A DNA stretch of 64,000 nucleotides from Sphingobium fluviale (lineage in GTDB: Bacteria > Pseudomonadota > Alphaproteobacteria > Sphingomonadales > Sphingomonadaceae): the NCBI RefSeq assembly GCF_004122115.1, contig NZ_SBKP01000007.1:1-64000 (forward strand). The letters run 5' to 3'. The translations under genes were made by a program, and so were the position numbers. Positions 50,874 to 60,077 of the stretch are shown one piece after another. The notes beneath the pieces were generated by a model that was not told the DNA's origin, searched no databases, and was given only the letters and a program-made list of their open reading frames with translations. Every line of letters begins with the position of its first letter. Position 1 is the stretch's first letter.

Positions 50874-52682
50874 TCAGAACTGACTCCAGTCGTCGGTGTC
50901 TACCGACAGGGCGAGATTGCCTGCGACGGCGCGCGGCGCGGGAGCGGCGCGTGCTGGTGCGAAGGCATCGCCAGAGGGTGCCTGTCGACCATCCAGTTGA
51001 AAGCGTGAAACGAGCTGACGCAGCCCTTGCGCCTCGGTGGCGAGGCTGCGCGCGGCGGCGGTGGTTTCTTCCACCATCGCGGCGTTCTGCTGCGTCATCT
51101 GGTCCATTTCGTTCACCGTGCTGTTCACTTGCGTCATATTCTGCGCCTGTGTGTCGGTGGAATTCGCCATGGTGGTGATAAGGTCGCTGACCTCGCTGAC
51201 CTTGCCGACAATACGACCCAGCATCTCCCCGGTCTGGCCGACCAGACTGACGCCTTGTTCCACCTGCTGAGTGCTGGTGGTGATCAGATTCTTGATGTCG
51301 CGCGCGGCCTCGGCGGAGCGCTGCGCGAGTGCGCGGACTTCGTTGGCAACAACGGCAAAGCCCTTTCCTGCGTCTCCTGCCCGTGCTGCTTCCACACCAG
51401 CATTGAGCGCCAGAAGATTAGTCTGGAATGCGATGCCATCGATTACAGTGATGATATGGCTGATCTGGTGAGCGGAGCTTTCAATCTCTCCCATTGCCTT
51501 GACGGCATTATGGACCACATCGCCGCCACTTTGCGCCTCGCGATGTGCCTCGTCGATTGCATCGCGGACCCCTGTACGGGCCTTGGCAGATTCCAGTGTC
51601 ATCGCAGTGACGGTGTTCATCGCCGCTGCCGTTTCCTCCAGCGAGGCGGCCTGATGCTCCGTGCGTTGTGAAAGGTCATCCGCTGCCGCGCGAATTTGGG
51701 TCGCGCCTGTGTCGACATTGGTGGCCGACGTGGTGACCTGAGACAATATACCGCCCAGATCTGCAATCGTGCGGTTGAAGCTCTGCCTCAGCGCCTCATA
51801 TTCGGGCGCGAAGGGCTGTTCGATGCGGTGGGTCATGTTGCCAGCGGCAAGCTGCTCCAGGCCTGCGCCCACTTCGGCAACGACGTGGCGCTGTTTTTCC
51901 TCCGCTTCGGCCTTGGCGATACCAGCTGTACGGAACACCTGCATCGCCTGAGCCATATCGCCGATTTCATCGGTACGGCCCTCGCCGGATATGGCGATAT
52001 CATAATTGCCCGCAGCCATTGCACGCATCTCTTCTGCGGTATTGTTGACTGGATCTATGACCCGGCGGTTGATTTGCCGTGCGGCAAACATCAGTGAGCC
52101 GACGATCATTCCCGCAGCAATCAGCAGCCCGCCTGCAGAAAGGTAGACCAATAGCGCGCTATGTTTGTCCATCGCCTGCTTTTCGGCGGCTGTCATAGTA
52201 ACGAGCTTGTTTATTTCTGAGCGATGGGCCAGAAAATCGGGGGTAAGACGAGTGTCATGAATCTGCTTGGCGCCAGCCCAATCCCCGGCCTGCGCAGCCG
52301 CCACCAGGCTATCGACATCCACCCAGAAAGCATCAGCGCTTTTGTGCGTGACTTCCAGTTGTGCTTTCAGCGTATCTGAGATCGCGGCTGTCCGCCAGAA
52401 GGCCTTACGCTCTTCATAGGCTTTGCGCAGGTTGACGAGCGTATCTGCATGGCCATCAAGCGTTTGATCCTCGATAATGATCGTGGTTTCCATGAAGGGT
52501 TCGATGATATATTGCGGCGGTGGCAAGATGTCCGCCACCAGATCGCTCTGGAGCTGATTGGCCCGGAAGAGCGGGCCGCCAAATCCGATTTCACGGATCG
52601 CTATGCCTGAAATGAAGATCGCGAGCGCAACTAGCCCGATCAGCACGCTCGTTCCGCGGCGTGCATATTGCCTTATGGTCAT
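50874..52682 (-). CDS. Methyl-accepting chemotaxis protein with periplasmic sensor domain
   Basis: A 602-residue receptor: TM1 (TSVLIGLVALAIFISGIAI), a periplasmic helical domain of about 150 residues (to about 180), TM2 (ALLVYLSAGGLLIAAGMIVGSL), HAMP with a DEIGDMAQAM pattern, a second HAMP-like unit, then the signalling hairpin with [20 protein letters not shown]. The last residues are DDWSQF. It is the first gene of the operon. The ATG at 52682 is preferred over a GTG at 52697; a TATAAT box (52701-52706, minus) lies just upstream. Ligand unknown. Confidence 0.9.
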   Translation of the reverse strand: MTIRQYARRGTSVLIGLVALAIFISGIAIREIGFGGPLFRANQLQSDLVADILPPPQYIIEPFMETTIIIEDQTLDGHADTLVNLRKAYEERKAFWRTAAISDTLKAQLEVTHKSADAFWVDVDSLVAAAQAGDWAGAKQIHDTRLTPDFLAHRSEINKLVTMTAAEKQAMDKHSALLVYLSAGGLLIAAGMIVGSLMFAARQINRRVIDPVNNTAEEMRAMAAGNYDIAISGEGRTDEIGDMAQAMQVFRTAGIAKAEAEEKQRHVVAEVGAGLEQLAAGNMTHRIEQPFAPEYEALRQSFNRTIADLGGILSQVTTSATNVDTGATQIRAAADDLSQRTEHQAASLEETAAAMNTVTAMTLESAKARTGVRDAIDEAHREAQSGGDVVHNAVKAMGEIESSAHQISHIITVIDGIAFQTNLLALNAGVEAARAGDAGKGFAVVANEVRALAQRSAEAARDIKNLITTSTQQVEQGVSLVGQTGEMLGRIVGKVSEVSDLITTMANSTDTQAQNMTQVNSTVNEMDQMTQQNAAMVEETTAAARSLATEAQGLRQLVSRFQLDGRQAPSGDAFAPARAAPAPRAVAGNLALSVDTDDWSQF

Positions 52683-52816
52683 TTGTATTTGCCCCACAGC
52701 ATTATATTTTCAACGCTGAGGTTATTAGCGGAGCGAGGTCAATAACTGGTAAATGCCGTGTAAAATATGTTCGTTGAGATTTTACGTAGGAAATGCCGGA
52801 GGCTCTGATTGGGCAC

Positions 52817-54406
52817 TCACTCCATCAATATTGCTTCCTGTGAGGGTGGTTTGTTGCGGGATGGCCTGATGAGCAGGACAAGCGGCATGACGAGGATGGT
52901 CAGTATCATCATCAGATAAAAGTCGTCGAGAAAGGACACCATGAGGGCCTGTCGAGTCACCTCTGCGTTCAGAACAGTCAGCGCTGTAGTGATCGCATCT
53001 CCGGGGAGTGAGAACATACTAGGGTCAACGTAAAGGCTGTAGGGCGTAAGATGGGCCACAATATCCTCATGGCTGGTAGCGCTATTGCGTGCCAGCATTG
53101 TGATCACAAGCGAGATGCCAGCCGATGAGCCGACCGATCTGGCGAGGTTGAGTATGCCCGCAGCGTCCGTCCTGAATTCGGGCGGAAGACTGGAAAACGT
53201 CACCAGGGAAATGGGCACGAATAGCATGCCGATACCCAGCCCCTGGATCAGGCCATTCAGTGCCATGTCAGTCCTGCCGACCTCCAGACTCCAGCCAGTG
53301 GTCATCCAGAACGTCAAGCAAATGATTGCGAAGCCGGTGAGGATGCATATCTTGATATTCACAATGGTTATCAACCGGCCAATGACCGCCATCGTGATGA
53401 ATACCCCGATACCGCGCACCGCCATCATGATGCCTGCGTCCAGCACAGGATAATTCATAAGTCCTTGCAGCATCATAGGCAGCAGAGACATGGCCGCTGT
53501 CAGCACAAGCCCGACCATGGCCATCAGCAAAGCGCCGATCAGAAGGTTGCGATCGCGCAGCATAGCGAGCGGGTAAAGAGGGTTGCGACCGGTAAGGGTG
53601 TGGACCACGAACATCCATAGAGCCGAAATGGCTATCCCGGTTTCCAGCCAGATTTCGGCACTGTTGAACCAGTCGACATGCTGTCCGCGGTCGAGGATCA
53701 GTTGCAGTGAGGCCAGACCTGTACTGAGCAGTACCAAACCCAGAACATCAAGCGGGCGAGGGGGGCGCTTTACATCTGGTAAAAAGAGGAAAAGACCCAA
53801 AAATGCGAAAAAACCGAGCGGAATGTTTACGAAGAACACCCAGCGCCAGTTCATGTGTTCCGTAAGAAAGCCACCAAGAACCGGCCCCAATATTGGCCCG
53901 ATCATTACTCCCATGCCGTAAATCGCCATCGCTTGCCCGCGCTTTTCGGGTGGGCTACTGTCCAGCATCACCGTCTGGCCCAGCGGTGAGAGAAACGCGC
54001 CTGATAACCCCTGCAATACACGGAAGAGAACTAGGGAATCGAGGTTGGCTGCAAGGCCGCACAAAGCTGATGTCAGGGTAAAGCCTGCAATCGATATCAA
54101 ATAAAGCATGCGACGACCCAAACGGTCTGACAGCCAACCCGTGGCGGGAATAGCAATCGCGGAGGCGACAATATAGCTGGTCAATACCCAGCTCACGCTG
54201 TCCTGATTGGCGCCCAACGCAGCCTGCATATGTGGCAGGGCGACATTGGCGATGGTCATGTCCAGCACCTGAACCAGTGTTGCCAGCATTGCAGCGGCCT
54301 TGAGCCAGCCGGAGTGGCGCATGGCGATGCCAGTGCCGGGCAGCGCGGCAGGTGGCGGGCCGTTGCTTGCCGGGCCCGCCGCTACTGCGCCGTCAGTCGT
54401 CGACAT
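52817..54406 (-). CDS. emrB: DHA2-family multidrug MFS transporter (EmrB-like)
   Basis: A 529-residue, 14-helix drug:proton antiporter: MLATLVQVLDMTIANVALPH in TM1 (motif D1 of the DHA2 family), GWLSDRLGRRMLYL (motif A), LQGLSGAFLSPLGQTVM and GPILGPVLGGFL (motif C). It should pair with the EmrA-like adaptor encoded just upstream (14-bp overlap) to export hydrophobic compounds through an outer-membrane channel encoded elsewhere. Confidence 0.9.
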   Translation of the reverse strand: MSTTDGAVAAGPASNGPPPAALPGTGIAMRHSGWLKAAAMLATLVQVLDMTIANVALPHMQAALGANQDSVSWVLTSYIVASAIAIPATGWLSDRLGRRMLYLISIAGFTLTSALCGLAANLDSLVLFRVLQGLSGAFLSPLGQTVMLDSSPPEKRGQAMAIYGMGVMIGPILGPVLGGFLTEHMNWRWVFFVNIPLGFFAFLGLFLFLPDVKRPPRPLDVLGLVLLSTGLASLQLILDRGQHVDWFNSAEIWLETGIAISALWMFVVHTLTGRNPLYPLAMLRDRNLLIGALLMAMVGLVLTAAMSLLPMMLQGLMNYPVLDAGIMMAVRGIGVFITMAVIGRLITIVNIKICILTGFAIICLTFWMTTGWSLEVGRTDMALNGLIQGLGIGMLFVPISLVTFSSLPPEFRTDAAGILNLARSVGSSAGISLVITMLARNSATSHEDIVAHLTPYSLYVDPSMFSLPGDAITTALTVLNAEVTRQALMVSFLDDFYLMMILTILVMPLVLLIRPSRNKPPSQEAILME

Positions 54407-55484
54407 AGACTGTAACTTCGCTGGTCAGTCCAGTGATGAGTGGGCGGGGCGAGGGTTCGTCTATCGCTATGCGTACGGGTATGCGCTGGGTCACTTTCAC
54501 CCAATTGCCATTGGCATTCTGGGCAGGAAGCACAGAAAACTCTGAACCGGTGCCGCCGCCGATACTGGCGACATGGCCTTTCAGCTTGACGTTGCTATAA
54601 GCATCGAATGTGATCTGCGCTTTCTGGCCGGGCTTCAGCTTGTCCAGCTGCGTTTCCTTGAAGTTCGCTTCCACCCAACTGCGGTCATTGGCGACAATGC
54701 TCACCGCCGGCAGGCCCGTGACGAGCATCTGGCCCACCTGAAGACGATCAACATTGCTTATCTTTCCGGAAGCCGGGGCGCGGACTTCTGTGCGCTGAAG
54801 GTCTAATAGCGCCTTGGCGCGTTGTGCGCGCGCCTCGGCGAGCCGTGGGTTGACACCGGGAACCTGCCTGCCGGTCGCGAGTGCGCTGCGCGCTTCGGCA
54901 GCGTCAGCGCGCGCGGTGCGCAGGCTTGCCTCGGCCATATCCAGCGCATGGCGGGCTGCATCTAGCCGAGCTTTTGTGGTGAACCCGCTGGCAGCCAGTT
55001 CGCGCTGACGATCATAATCTTTCTGTGCAAAGCTGATATCCGCTTCGGCTTTGGCGATATCGACTCCTGTGCCTTGATATATGGTGGAAAGCTCGCCGAC
55101 ATTGACCTGCGCCGCCGCGATCTGGGCATCTGCCTGCGCTAACGCAACGCGATATGGTTCCGGGTCAACCCGGAACAACAGGTCGCCTGCCTTGACCTGC
55201 TGGTTCTCGTGCACAGCCACTGCGACAATGCGGCCCGACACATCCGCGCTCACCGAAACGATATCCTGATGCACATAGGCGTTGTCCGTGCTGATAGTGC
55301 CGCGCGTCATCAGCCAATAGCCTAGTCCGAAGACGATAAGAATGAATGGCACAGAAATCATCAGCAAAAGGCGGATCATGCTTTTGTTGCCGATTGCCAC
55401 TGCCGACTTATCGGCCGCAGCGGTAGGCGTGTGCGCCATGAGCGCTCTCCTCTGCTGTTTAACGACGGGATTGGCCTCAGCCAT
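54393..55484 (-). CDS. emrA: HlyD-family adaptor protein (EmrA-like)
   Basis: A 363-residue membrane fusion protein: one N-terminal helix (LLLMISVPFILIVFGLGYWL), the first lipoyl half (ISVDVS-type: VSADVSGRIVAVAVHENQQV), an alpha-hairpin with DIAKAEADISFAQKDYDRQR, the second half (VRAPASGKISNVDRLQVGQM) and a barrel with LDKLKPGQKAQITFDA. It belongs to the EmrA/VceA type. Its start overlaps the MarR gene end by 8 bp and the permease start by 14 bp, so all three are one operon. Confidence 0.9.
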   Translation of the reverse strand: MAEANPVVKQQRRALMAHTPTAAADKSAVAIGNKSMIRLLLMISVPFILIVFGLGYWLMTRGTISTDNAYVHQDIVSVSADVSGRIVAVAVHENQQVKAGDLLFRVDPEPYRVALAQADAQIAAAQVNVGELSTIYQGTGVDIAKAEADISFAQKDYDRQRELAASGFTTKARLDAARHALDMAEASLRTARADAAEARSALATGRQVPGVNPRLAEARAQRAKALLDLQRTEVRAPASGKISNVDRLQVGQMLVTGLPAVSIVANDRSWVEANFKETQLDKLKPGQKAQITFDAYSNVKLKGHVASIGGGTGSEFSVLPAQNANGNWVKVTQRIPVRIAIDEPSPRPLITGLTSEVTVYVDD

Positions 55485-55932
55485 TGTGAGACTCCTGCTG
55501 CGAGCCGTTTTCCTCGGCCGTGACGATCTTGTCGCGAATTTTTGAGAGGCAGCGACTGAGTGTTTCCACTTCCTGTTCCGTTAAATCGGAAGTGACCCAG
55601 TCAAGTAGTCTGGCGCCAGTAGCTTTTAGCTCCGATACCGTAGGTACGGCAGCTTCTGTCAGAAACAGCGCCCATGCCCGCCTATCATTTGGGTCGCGTC
55701 GCCGCTCGATCAGCTTGGCCTGCTCCAGCCGGTCAACCATGCGGCAAGCGGTGATTGGCTCTACATCAAGATGCTCCGCCAGCATGCCCTGATTAATGCC
55801 GGGGTAGCGTTGCACAACCAACAGCGCGCGCCATTGCGCGCCAGTGGGTCCGCTCTGGCGCGCAAGTTCGCCAAAACGCTTGCGAAACAGGCGCCCGATA
55901 TCCGAGCAGAGGAAGGCAATATTCGATTCCAT
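55477..55932 (-). CDS. MarR-family transcriptional repressor of the emrAB-like operon
   Basis: A 151-residue MarR protein: N-terminal dimer helix (NIAFLCSDIGRLFRKRFGEL), winged helix (GPTGAQWRALLVVQRYPGIN, MLAEHLDVEPITACRMVDRLEQAKLIERRRDPNDRR) and a C-terminal helix. It should bind the palindrome directly upstream and be released by pump substrates. Starts at 55932 and 55941 are possible; the later one is given because the operator begins at 55941. An open frame to 56154 runs across the operator and opposite lgt and is not used. Confidence 0.88.
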   Translation of the reverse strand: MESNIAFLCSDIGRLFRKRFGELARQSGPTGAQWRALLVVQRYPGINQGMLAEHLDVEPITACRMVDRLEQAKLIERRRDPNDRRAWALFLTEAAVPTVSELKATGARLLDWVTSDLTEQEVETLSRCLSKIRDKIVTAEENGSQQESHNG

Positions 55933-55940
55933 GCAGCGCA

Positions 55941-55962
55941 TATAATAACTATACTTATTATA
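55941..55962. promoter_or_regulatory. MarR operator palindrome
   Basis: TATAATAA-N6-TTATTATA is a perfect 8+8 inverted repeat in GC-rich surroundings, directly before the marR start. Both halves also look like -10 hexamers. Binding of the MarR protein here would block its own operon. It lies about 100 bp from the divergent lgt start (56060), so lgt is less likely to be affected. Confidence 0.75.
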
Positions 55963-56059
55963 ATCAAACGTTAATTTGCGGCGCGGCGGAAAATTTAGCA
56001 CGGAACAGGGACGGCGTATCGGCCTTTCCATGGCGGCGGCAGTGCGATAAGGGAGGGCC

Positions 56060-56929
56060 ATGACGATCCAAGCCCTCGCGCTCGCCGCAAATATGCCCCT
56101 TCGTTTCGAGGATCTGGGCCTTAGCCCGATAGCGCTCGACCTCGGTTTTTTCACGCTGAAATGGTACAGCCTTGCCTATCTGTCCGGCATTCTCATCGGC
56201 TACTGGTATCTGCTGAAGCTGCTGGTTCAGCCCGGCGCGCCGATGGCCCGCCGCCATGCGGACGACATGATCTTCTATGCGACGCTGGGCATTATTCTGG
56301 GCGGGCGGCTCGCTTATGTGATATTCTACGACCCCGAAATTTGGGCCAATCCGCTGGATGTGCTGAAGCTCTGGAATGGCGGCATGTCATTCCATGGGGG
56401 CATGATCGGCGTGACTGTCGCGATCATCTTGATGGCGCGCAAGGAAGGGTTGAACTGGCTGCGGGTGCATGACTATGTCGCCTGTTGCGTGCCCTTCGGC
56501 CTGTTGTTCGGCCGCCTCGCCAATTTCGTGAACGGAGAGCTTTGGGGCAAGACCACCGATGTACCGTGGGCCATCATCTTTCCCACTGGCGGCGACATTC
56601 CGCGCCATCCCAGCCAGCTTTACGAGGCGGCACTGGAAGGCGTTGTGCTGTTCATCATCCTCTGGTTCGCCTTCTGGAAAACCAAGGCGCGCTATGAGCC
56701 GGGCAAGCTCGTGGGGCTGTTTCTGCTCGGCTATGGCGTGTTCCGTTTTGGCGTGGAATATTTGCGTGAAGCGGATGCGCAATTCGAGGGTAGCTTCCTC
56801 TATACCCATATTCACATGGGCCAGATCCTCACCCTGCCGATGATTGTAGGCGGGGTCTATCTGATCGCCACGGCCAAGCAGCGGCGCATGCGCGTGGAGG
56901 CGACGGCGGGCACGGCCAGCATTGCCTGA
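56060..56929 (+). CDS. lgt: Prolipoprotein diacylglyceryl transferase
   Basis: Lgt moves diacylglycerol from phosphatidylglycerol onto the lipobox cysteine. The 289-residue integral membrane protein has the [14 protein letters not shown] start, the [12 protein letters not shown] segment with the essential histidine, and the Lgt signature [17 protein letters not shown], plus [13 protein letters not shown]. About seven helices. First gene of lgt-midA-pgeF; its end overlaps the next frame by 8 bp. Confidence 0.94.
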   Translation: MTIQALALAANMPLRFEDLGLSPIALDLGFFTLKWYSLAYLSGILIGYWYLLKLLVQPGAPMARRHADDMIFYATLGIILGGRLAYVIFYDPEIWANPLDVLKLWNGGMSFHGGMIGVTVAIILMARKEGLNWLRVHDYVACCVPFGLLFGRLANFVNGELWGKTTDVPWAIIFPTGGDIPRHPSQLYEAALEGVVLFIILWFAFWKTKARYEPGKLVGLFLLGYGVFRFGVEYLREADAQFEGSFLYTHIHMGQILTLPMIVGGVYLIATAKQRRMRVEATAGTASIA

Positions 56930-58013
56930 ACTTACCACAACCAAGTCCTTCGGTCGCAAGGAGCTGGGCTTTGCCGAGCGGCTGGTGCGGAGCATCCATG
57001 CTGGCGGTCCGATCTCGCTGGCGAACTATATGGCGCAGGCCAACAGCCATTATTACGCTACACGTAACCCGCTGGGCGCGGACGGGGATTTCATCACAGC
57101 GCCGGAGATCAGCCAGATGTTCGGCGAGCTGATCGGCCTGTGTCTTGCGGACATCTGGCACCGCATCGGCCGGGTCGGCGCGCCGTATTATGTCGAGCTG
57201 GGGCCGGGGCGCGGCACGCTCGCCAAGGATGCTTTACGCGCGATGGAGCAGGCGCGCGTCGCCCCCAGGGCGCATCTGGTCGAGACCAGCCCTGTGTTGC
57301 GCGCCCACCAGAGTGTGGCTGTGGCGCATGCCAAATTTCATGACGATGTTGAGAGTCTGCCGGGTGATGCGCCGCTGCTCATTGTCGCCAACGAGTTTTT
57401 CGATGCGCTGCCTATCGCGCAGGCGGTGAAGGCGGCGGACGGAAGCTGGCGCGAGCTGATGGTCGGGCTGGGCGTAGAGGGCAGGGCGCTGGCCCCCGTG
57501 ATCGGCGAGCGACGGGTCGATGCGCGCGTGCCCGAAGCGCTGCGTGATGCGGCTGAAGGCGCGGTTCACGAGATCTGCCCTGTCGGCGCGACGATCATGC
57601 TTACGCTCGCCCGGAGGATCGCTAGGCAGGGCGGGGCGATGATCGTGATAGACTATGGCTATGAAGGCCCGGCGCTGGGTGACACATTGCAAGCGGTGCG
57701 CGCGCACAAATATGCCGATCCCTATGCCGATCCGGGCGAGAATGACCTCACCGCCCATGTCGATTTCACGCTGCTTGGCAATGCCGCGCGGCAGGAGGGG
57801 CTGCGTATGTCCGGCCCGGTGGGGCAGGGCGATTTTCTCGAACGGCTGGGCCTGCGCGCGCGGGCGCGGACGCTGGCACAGGCCGCGCCGGAGCGTGGGG
57901 TGGAGGTCGAGGCGGCGCGCCGCCGCCTTGCCGCGCCGGAACAGATGGGGCGCTTGTTCCGGGTGCTGGGTGTGACGCATCCCGATTGGCCAATGCCGGA
58001 GGGGTTTGCATGA
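56922..58013 (+). CDS. SAM-dependent methyltransferase, MidA/NDUFAF7 family
   Basis: A 363-residue protein (PF02636/DUF185). SAM motif at about residue 90 ([20 protein letters not shown]), the family start [20 protein letters not shown] with [28 protein letters not shown], and [15 protein letters not shown]. The mitochondrial relative methylates an arginine in a complex I subunit, so a role in NADH dehydrogenase assembly is possible. It starts at a TTG (56922) inside the end of lgt, and a later start at about 56961 (MELG-less region) cannot be excluded. ATGA overlap with pgeF. Confidence 0.88.
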   Translation: MPELTTTKSFGRKELGFAERLVRSIHAGGPISLANYMAQANSHYYATRNPLGADGDFITAPEISQMFGELIGLCLADIWHRIGRVGAPYYVELGPGRGTLAKDALRAMEQARVAPRAHLVETSPVLRAHQSVAVAHAKFHDDVESLPGDAPLLIVANEFFDALPIAQAVKAADGSWRELMVGLGVEGRALAPVIGERRVDARVPEALRDAAEGAVHEICPVGATIMLTLARRIARQGGAMIVIDYGYEGPALGDTLQAVRAHKYADPYADPGENDLTAHVDFTLLGNAARQEGLRMSGPVGQGDFLERLGLRARARTLAQAAPERGVEVEAARRRLAAPEQMGRLFRVLGVTHPDWPMPEGFA

Positions 58014-58801
58014 GACTGGCGGATAGTGGCGTGGCGGTGTGGCAGAGCGATCTGCTCTCCGGCCTCCCGCACGGCTTTCTGGGCCGCATCGGGGGCGTAT
58101 CGACGGGCCTGTATGCCGGGCTGAATGTAGGCTTGGGTTCGGATGACGACCGGGACGCGATAGCGGAAAACCGCCGCCGCGTGGTGGAGGCGGTGATGCC
58201 GGGCGCGAGCCTCGTTACGGTGCATCAGGTCCATTCTCCCGATGTGGTGAGCGTCTGCGCGCCTTTGGCCGATGATACTGCGCGCCCGCCCGCCGATGCG
58301 CTCGTCACCGCGACGCCCGGCCTGCTGCTCGGTGTGCTGACGGCGGATTGCGTGCCGGTGCTGTTCGCGGACCAAGAGGCGGGCGTGGTCGGTGCGGCCC
58401 ATGCGGGGTGGAAGGGCGCGCTGTCGGGCGTGACCGACCGCACGATCGCGGCGATGAAGGCGCTCGGCGCGGACGTGGGCCGCATCGCCTGCGCCATCGG
58501 CCCGTGCATTGCCCGCGCATCCTACGAGGTGGACACGGGCTTCGTCGAACGGTTCACGGCGGCCGACCCCGCCAACGAACGCTTTTTCACCGATGGCCGT
58601 GCAGGCCACGCGCAGTTCGACATAGAGGCCTATGTCGCAGCGCGCCTCGCGAGCGCGGGCGTGGGCAAGGTCGAGCTGCTGGGGCAGGACACCTATGCGC
58701 AGCCGCAGCAGTTTTACAGCTATCGGCGCTCCTGCCACAAAGGCGAGCCGGGCTACGGGCGGCAGATTTCGGCGATTGGGGTGGGCACCGGCATGTTCTA
58801 A
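58010..58801 (+). CDS. pgeF: Peptidoglycan editing factor PgeF (laccase-like, YfiH family)
   Basis: A 263-residue protein with the zinc/copper site of the YfiH family: VHQVHSPDVVSV histidine, TADCVPVLFAD cysteine, and AAHAGWKGALSGV histidine, then AIGPCIARASYEV and the C-terminal SYRRSCHKGEPGYGRQISAI. It is reported to remove wrong L-serine residues from UDP-MurNAc peptides; the older name is polyphenol oxidase. Start ATG at 58010 overlaps the previous stop and has GGAGGGG upstream. Confidence 0.92.
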   Translation: MRLADSGVAVWQSDLLSGLPHGFLGRIGGVSTGLYAGLNVGLGSDDDRDAIAENRRRVVEAVMPGASLVTVHQVHSPDVVSVCAPLADDTARPPADALVTATPGLLLGVLTADCVPVLFADQEAGVVGAAHAGWKGALSGVTDRTIAAMKALGADVGRIACAIGPCIARASYEVDTGFVERFTAADPANERFFTDGRAGHAQFDIEAYVAARLASAGVGKVELLGQDTYAQPQQFYSYRRSCHKGEPGYGRQISAIGVGTGMF

Positions 58802-59319
58802 GCAATCACAGCCATACCTTTAACGTATGGTGCCAGTCCGTCCGGCCGATATTGCATCATCCTGTCAAGATTTTTCAGTACGACTGGATTGTCATAATTA
58901 TTTTTGGACCATGTTAATACTTGTAATGTAAATAGACCGCAAAACTCCAAGATGCTGTAAAAATATGCATCATTTATCTTACAGTCAGTGAAAACAGAAT
59001 TATTACCGGGGGGTGTAAATATAATCCTTGCAACGCTGTGTTTTAGATCTCCGAATCGACCATTGTGGAGAACACCGCACCGCATGGAATAAAGATCTTC
59101 AGGAGTTACATTAGAAAATCCTTGTCCCAAGTTAAGTTTACACCATTCTTTATATCGTGCGGCCGATGTCCTGCCATCTTCTGACTCTAACGACGCGCAT
59201 ATATCTGGGAGCGCTACCGTCATTGAAATAGCAGTAAGATACATGCCAGATTTTGCTGCCATGTTAATTTCAACTAGCAGTCTATTCAACGGTGCCAGTC
59301 CCCGATCATCATTAGACAA
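58798..59319 (-). CDS. AT-rich hypothetical protein with a HEPN-like R-x4-H motif
   Basis: A 173-residue protein read from TTG at 59319, with AGGAGA five bases before. Codon use and base composition are clearly more AT-rich than every neighbour, suggesting recent transfer. The chain is largely helical, and residues 74-87 (EDLYSMRCGVLHNG) contain R80-x4-H85 followed by a small residue pair, the hallmark of HEPN ribonuclease domains found in toxin and anti-phage genes. I know no exact family. No antitoxin-like partner gene is adjacent. It overlaps the pgeF end by 4 bp in convergent orientation and is followed upstream by a HAD gene at 12 bp. Confidence 0.65.
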   Translation of the reverse strand: MSNDDRGLAPLNRLLVEINMAAKSGMYLTAISMTVALPDICASLESEDGRTSAARYKEWCKLNLGQGFSNVTPEDLYSMRCGVLHNGRFGDLKHSVARIIFTPPGNNSVFTDCKINDAYFYSILEFCGLFTLQVLTWSKNNYDNPVVLKNLDRMMQYRPDGLAPYVKGMAVIA

Positions 59320-59331
59320 AATGCTCTCCTG

Positions 59332-60015
59332 TCATCCCCAATCCACCCTCGGCCAGCCCTTTTCCCCCGCCAGCTCCGCCAGCGGCTTGTGCGGGTTCGC
59401 AGCGTATGCCTCATCCGCAAATTCCAGCATCGGCGCGTCGGATACATGGTCTGAATAGGCGCGGATGTACGCCGCCTCGCGTGTGATGCCTTGGCTCGCC
59501 ATCCAGTCGGTAATCATCCGCAGCTTGGCGGCGTCGTAGCAATTGTCACCTGCTATCCGCGCGCGCACATAGTCCAGATCCTGCCCCAGATGATCGGTCG
59601 CGATCACGGCGTCGAACCCCAGCCGCCGCGCAATCGCATCGACATAGAGCCGGTAGGATGCGGTCGCGAGCACGAGGGTATAGCCCTCGGCCTTGTCTTG
59701 CGCAATGCGAGCCAGCGCGCCCGCCCGTGCGTTGTTCGCCATCACCGCATCGGCATAGCTCTCGATGTGGGGGTTGAGGCGCGCCCGGCTCACCCGCCCG
59801 CCGATCATCAGCCGCTGATTGATTTCCTTCAGCGTCTTGCGCCGGATCAGCTTCGTCACATAGGCGAGCATCGCAAGCACTACGAGCGGAGCAAAAATGA
59901 GCCGCCACGGCGCCATCCGCGCCGCGACATGGAGCAGGAAGGGCGTGTAGGTGCCCCGGATCGTGATCGTGCGATCCATGTCATAGATCGCGAGTTTATG
60001 AGAAGGCATGGACAT
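59332..60015 (-). CDS. HAD-superfamily hydrolase, subfamily IB (phosphoserine-phosphatase-like)
   Basis: A 227-residue phosphatase with motif I DMDRT (D12 and D14), a hydrophobic segment in the cap region (LIFAPLVVLAMLAYVTKLI) that may bind membrane or lipid substrates, motif II LVLATASYRLY, and motif III/IV AYIRAYSDHVSDAPMLEFAD. The order fits HAD-IB proteins such as SerB-like or lysophospholipid-related phosphatases. Substrate unknown. It diverges from mlaE by 62 bp. Confidence 0.85.
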   Translation of the reverse strand: MSMPSHKLAIYDMDRTITIRGTYTPFLLHVAARMAPWRLIFAPLVVLAMLAYVTKLIRRKTLKEINQRLMIGGRVSRARLNPHIESYADAVMANNARAGALARIAQDKAEGYTLVLATASYRLYVDAIARRLGFDAVIATDHLGQDLDYVRARIAGDNCYDAAKLRMITDWMASQGITREAAYIRAYSDHVSDAPMLEFADEAYAANPHKPLAELAGEKGWPRVDWG

Positions 60016-60077
60016 ATCGCACCGTTGGGGCGTTTCGGCTTGCTGTGCAACAATTTATGGATCAGTAATCGCCCCTG

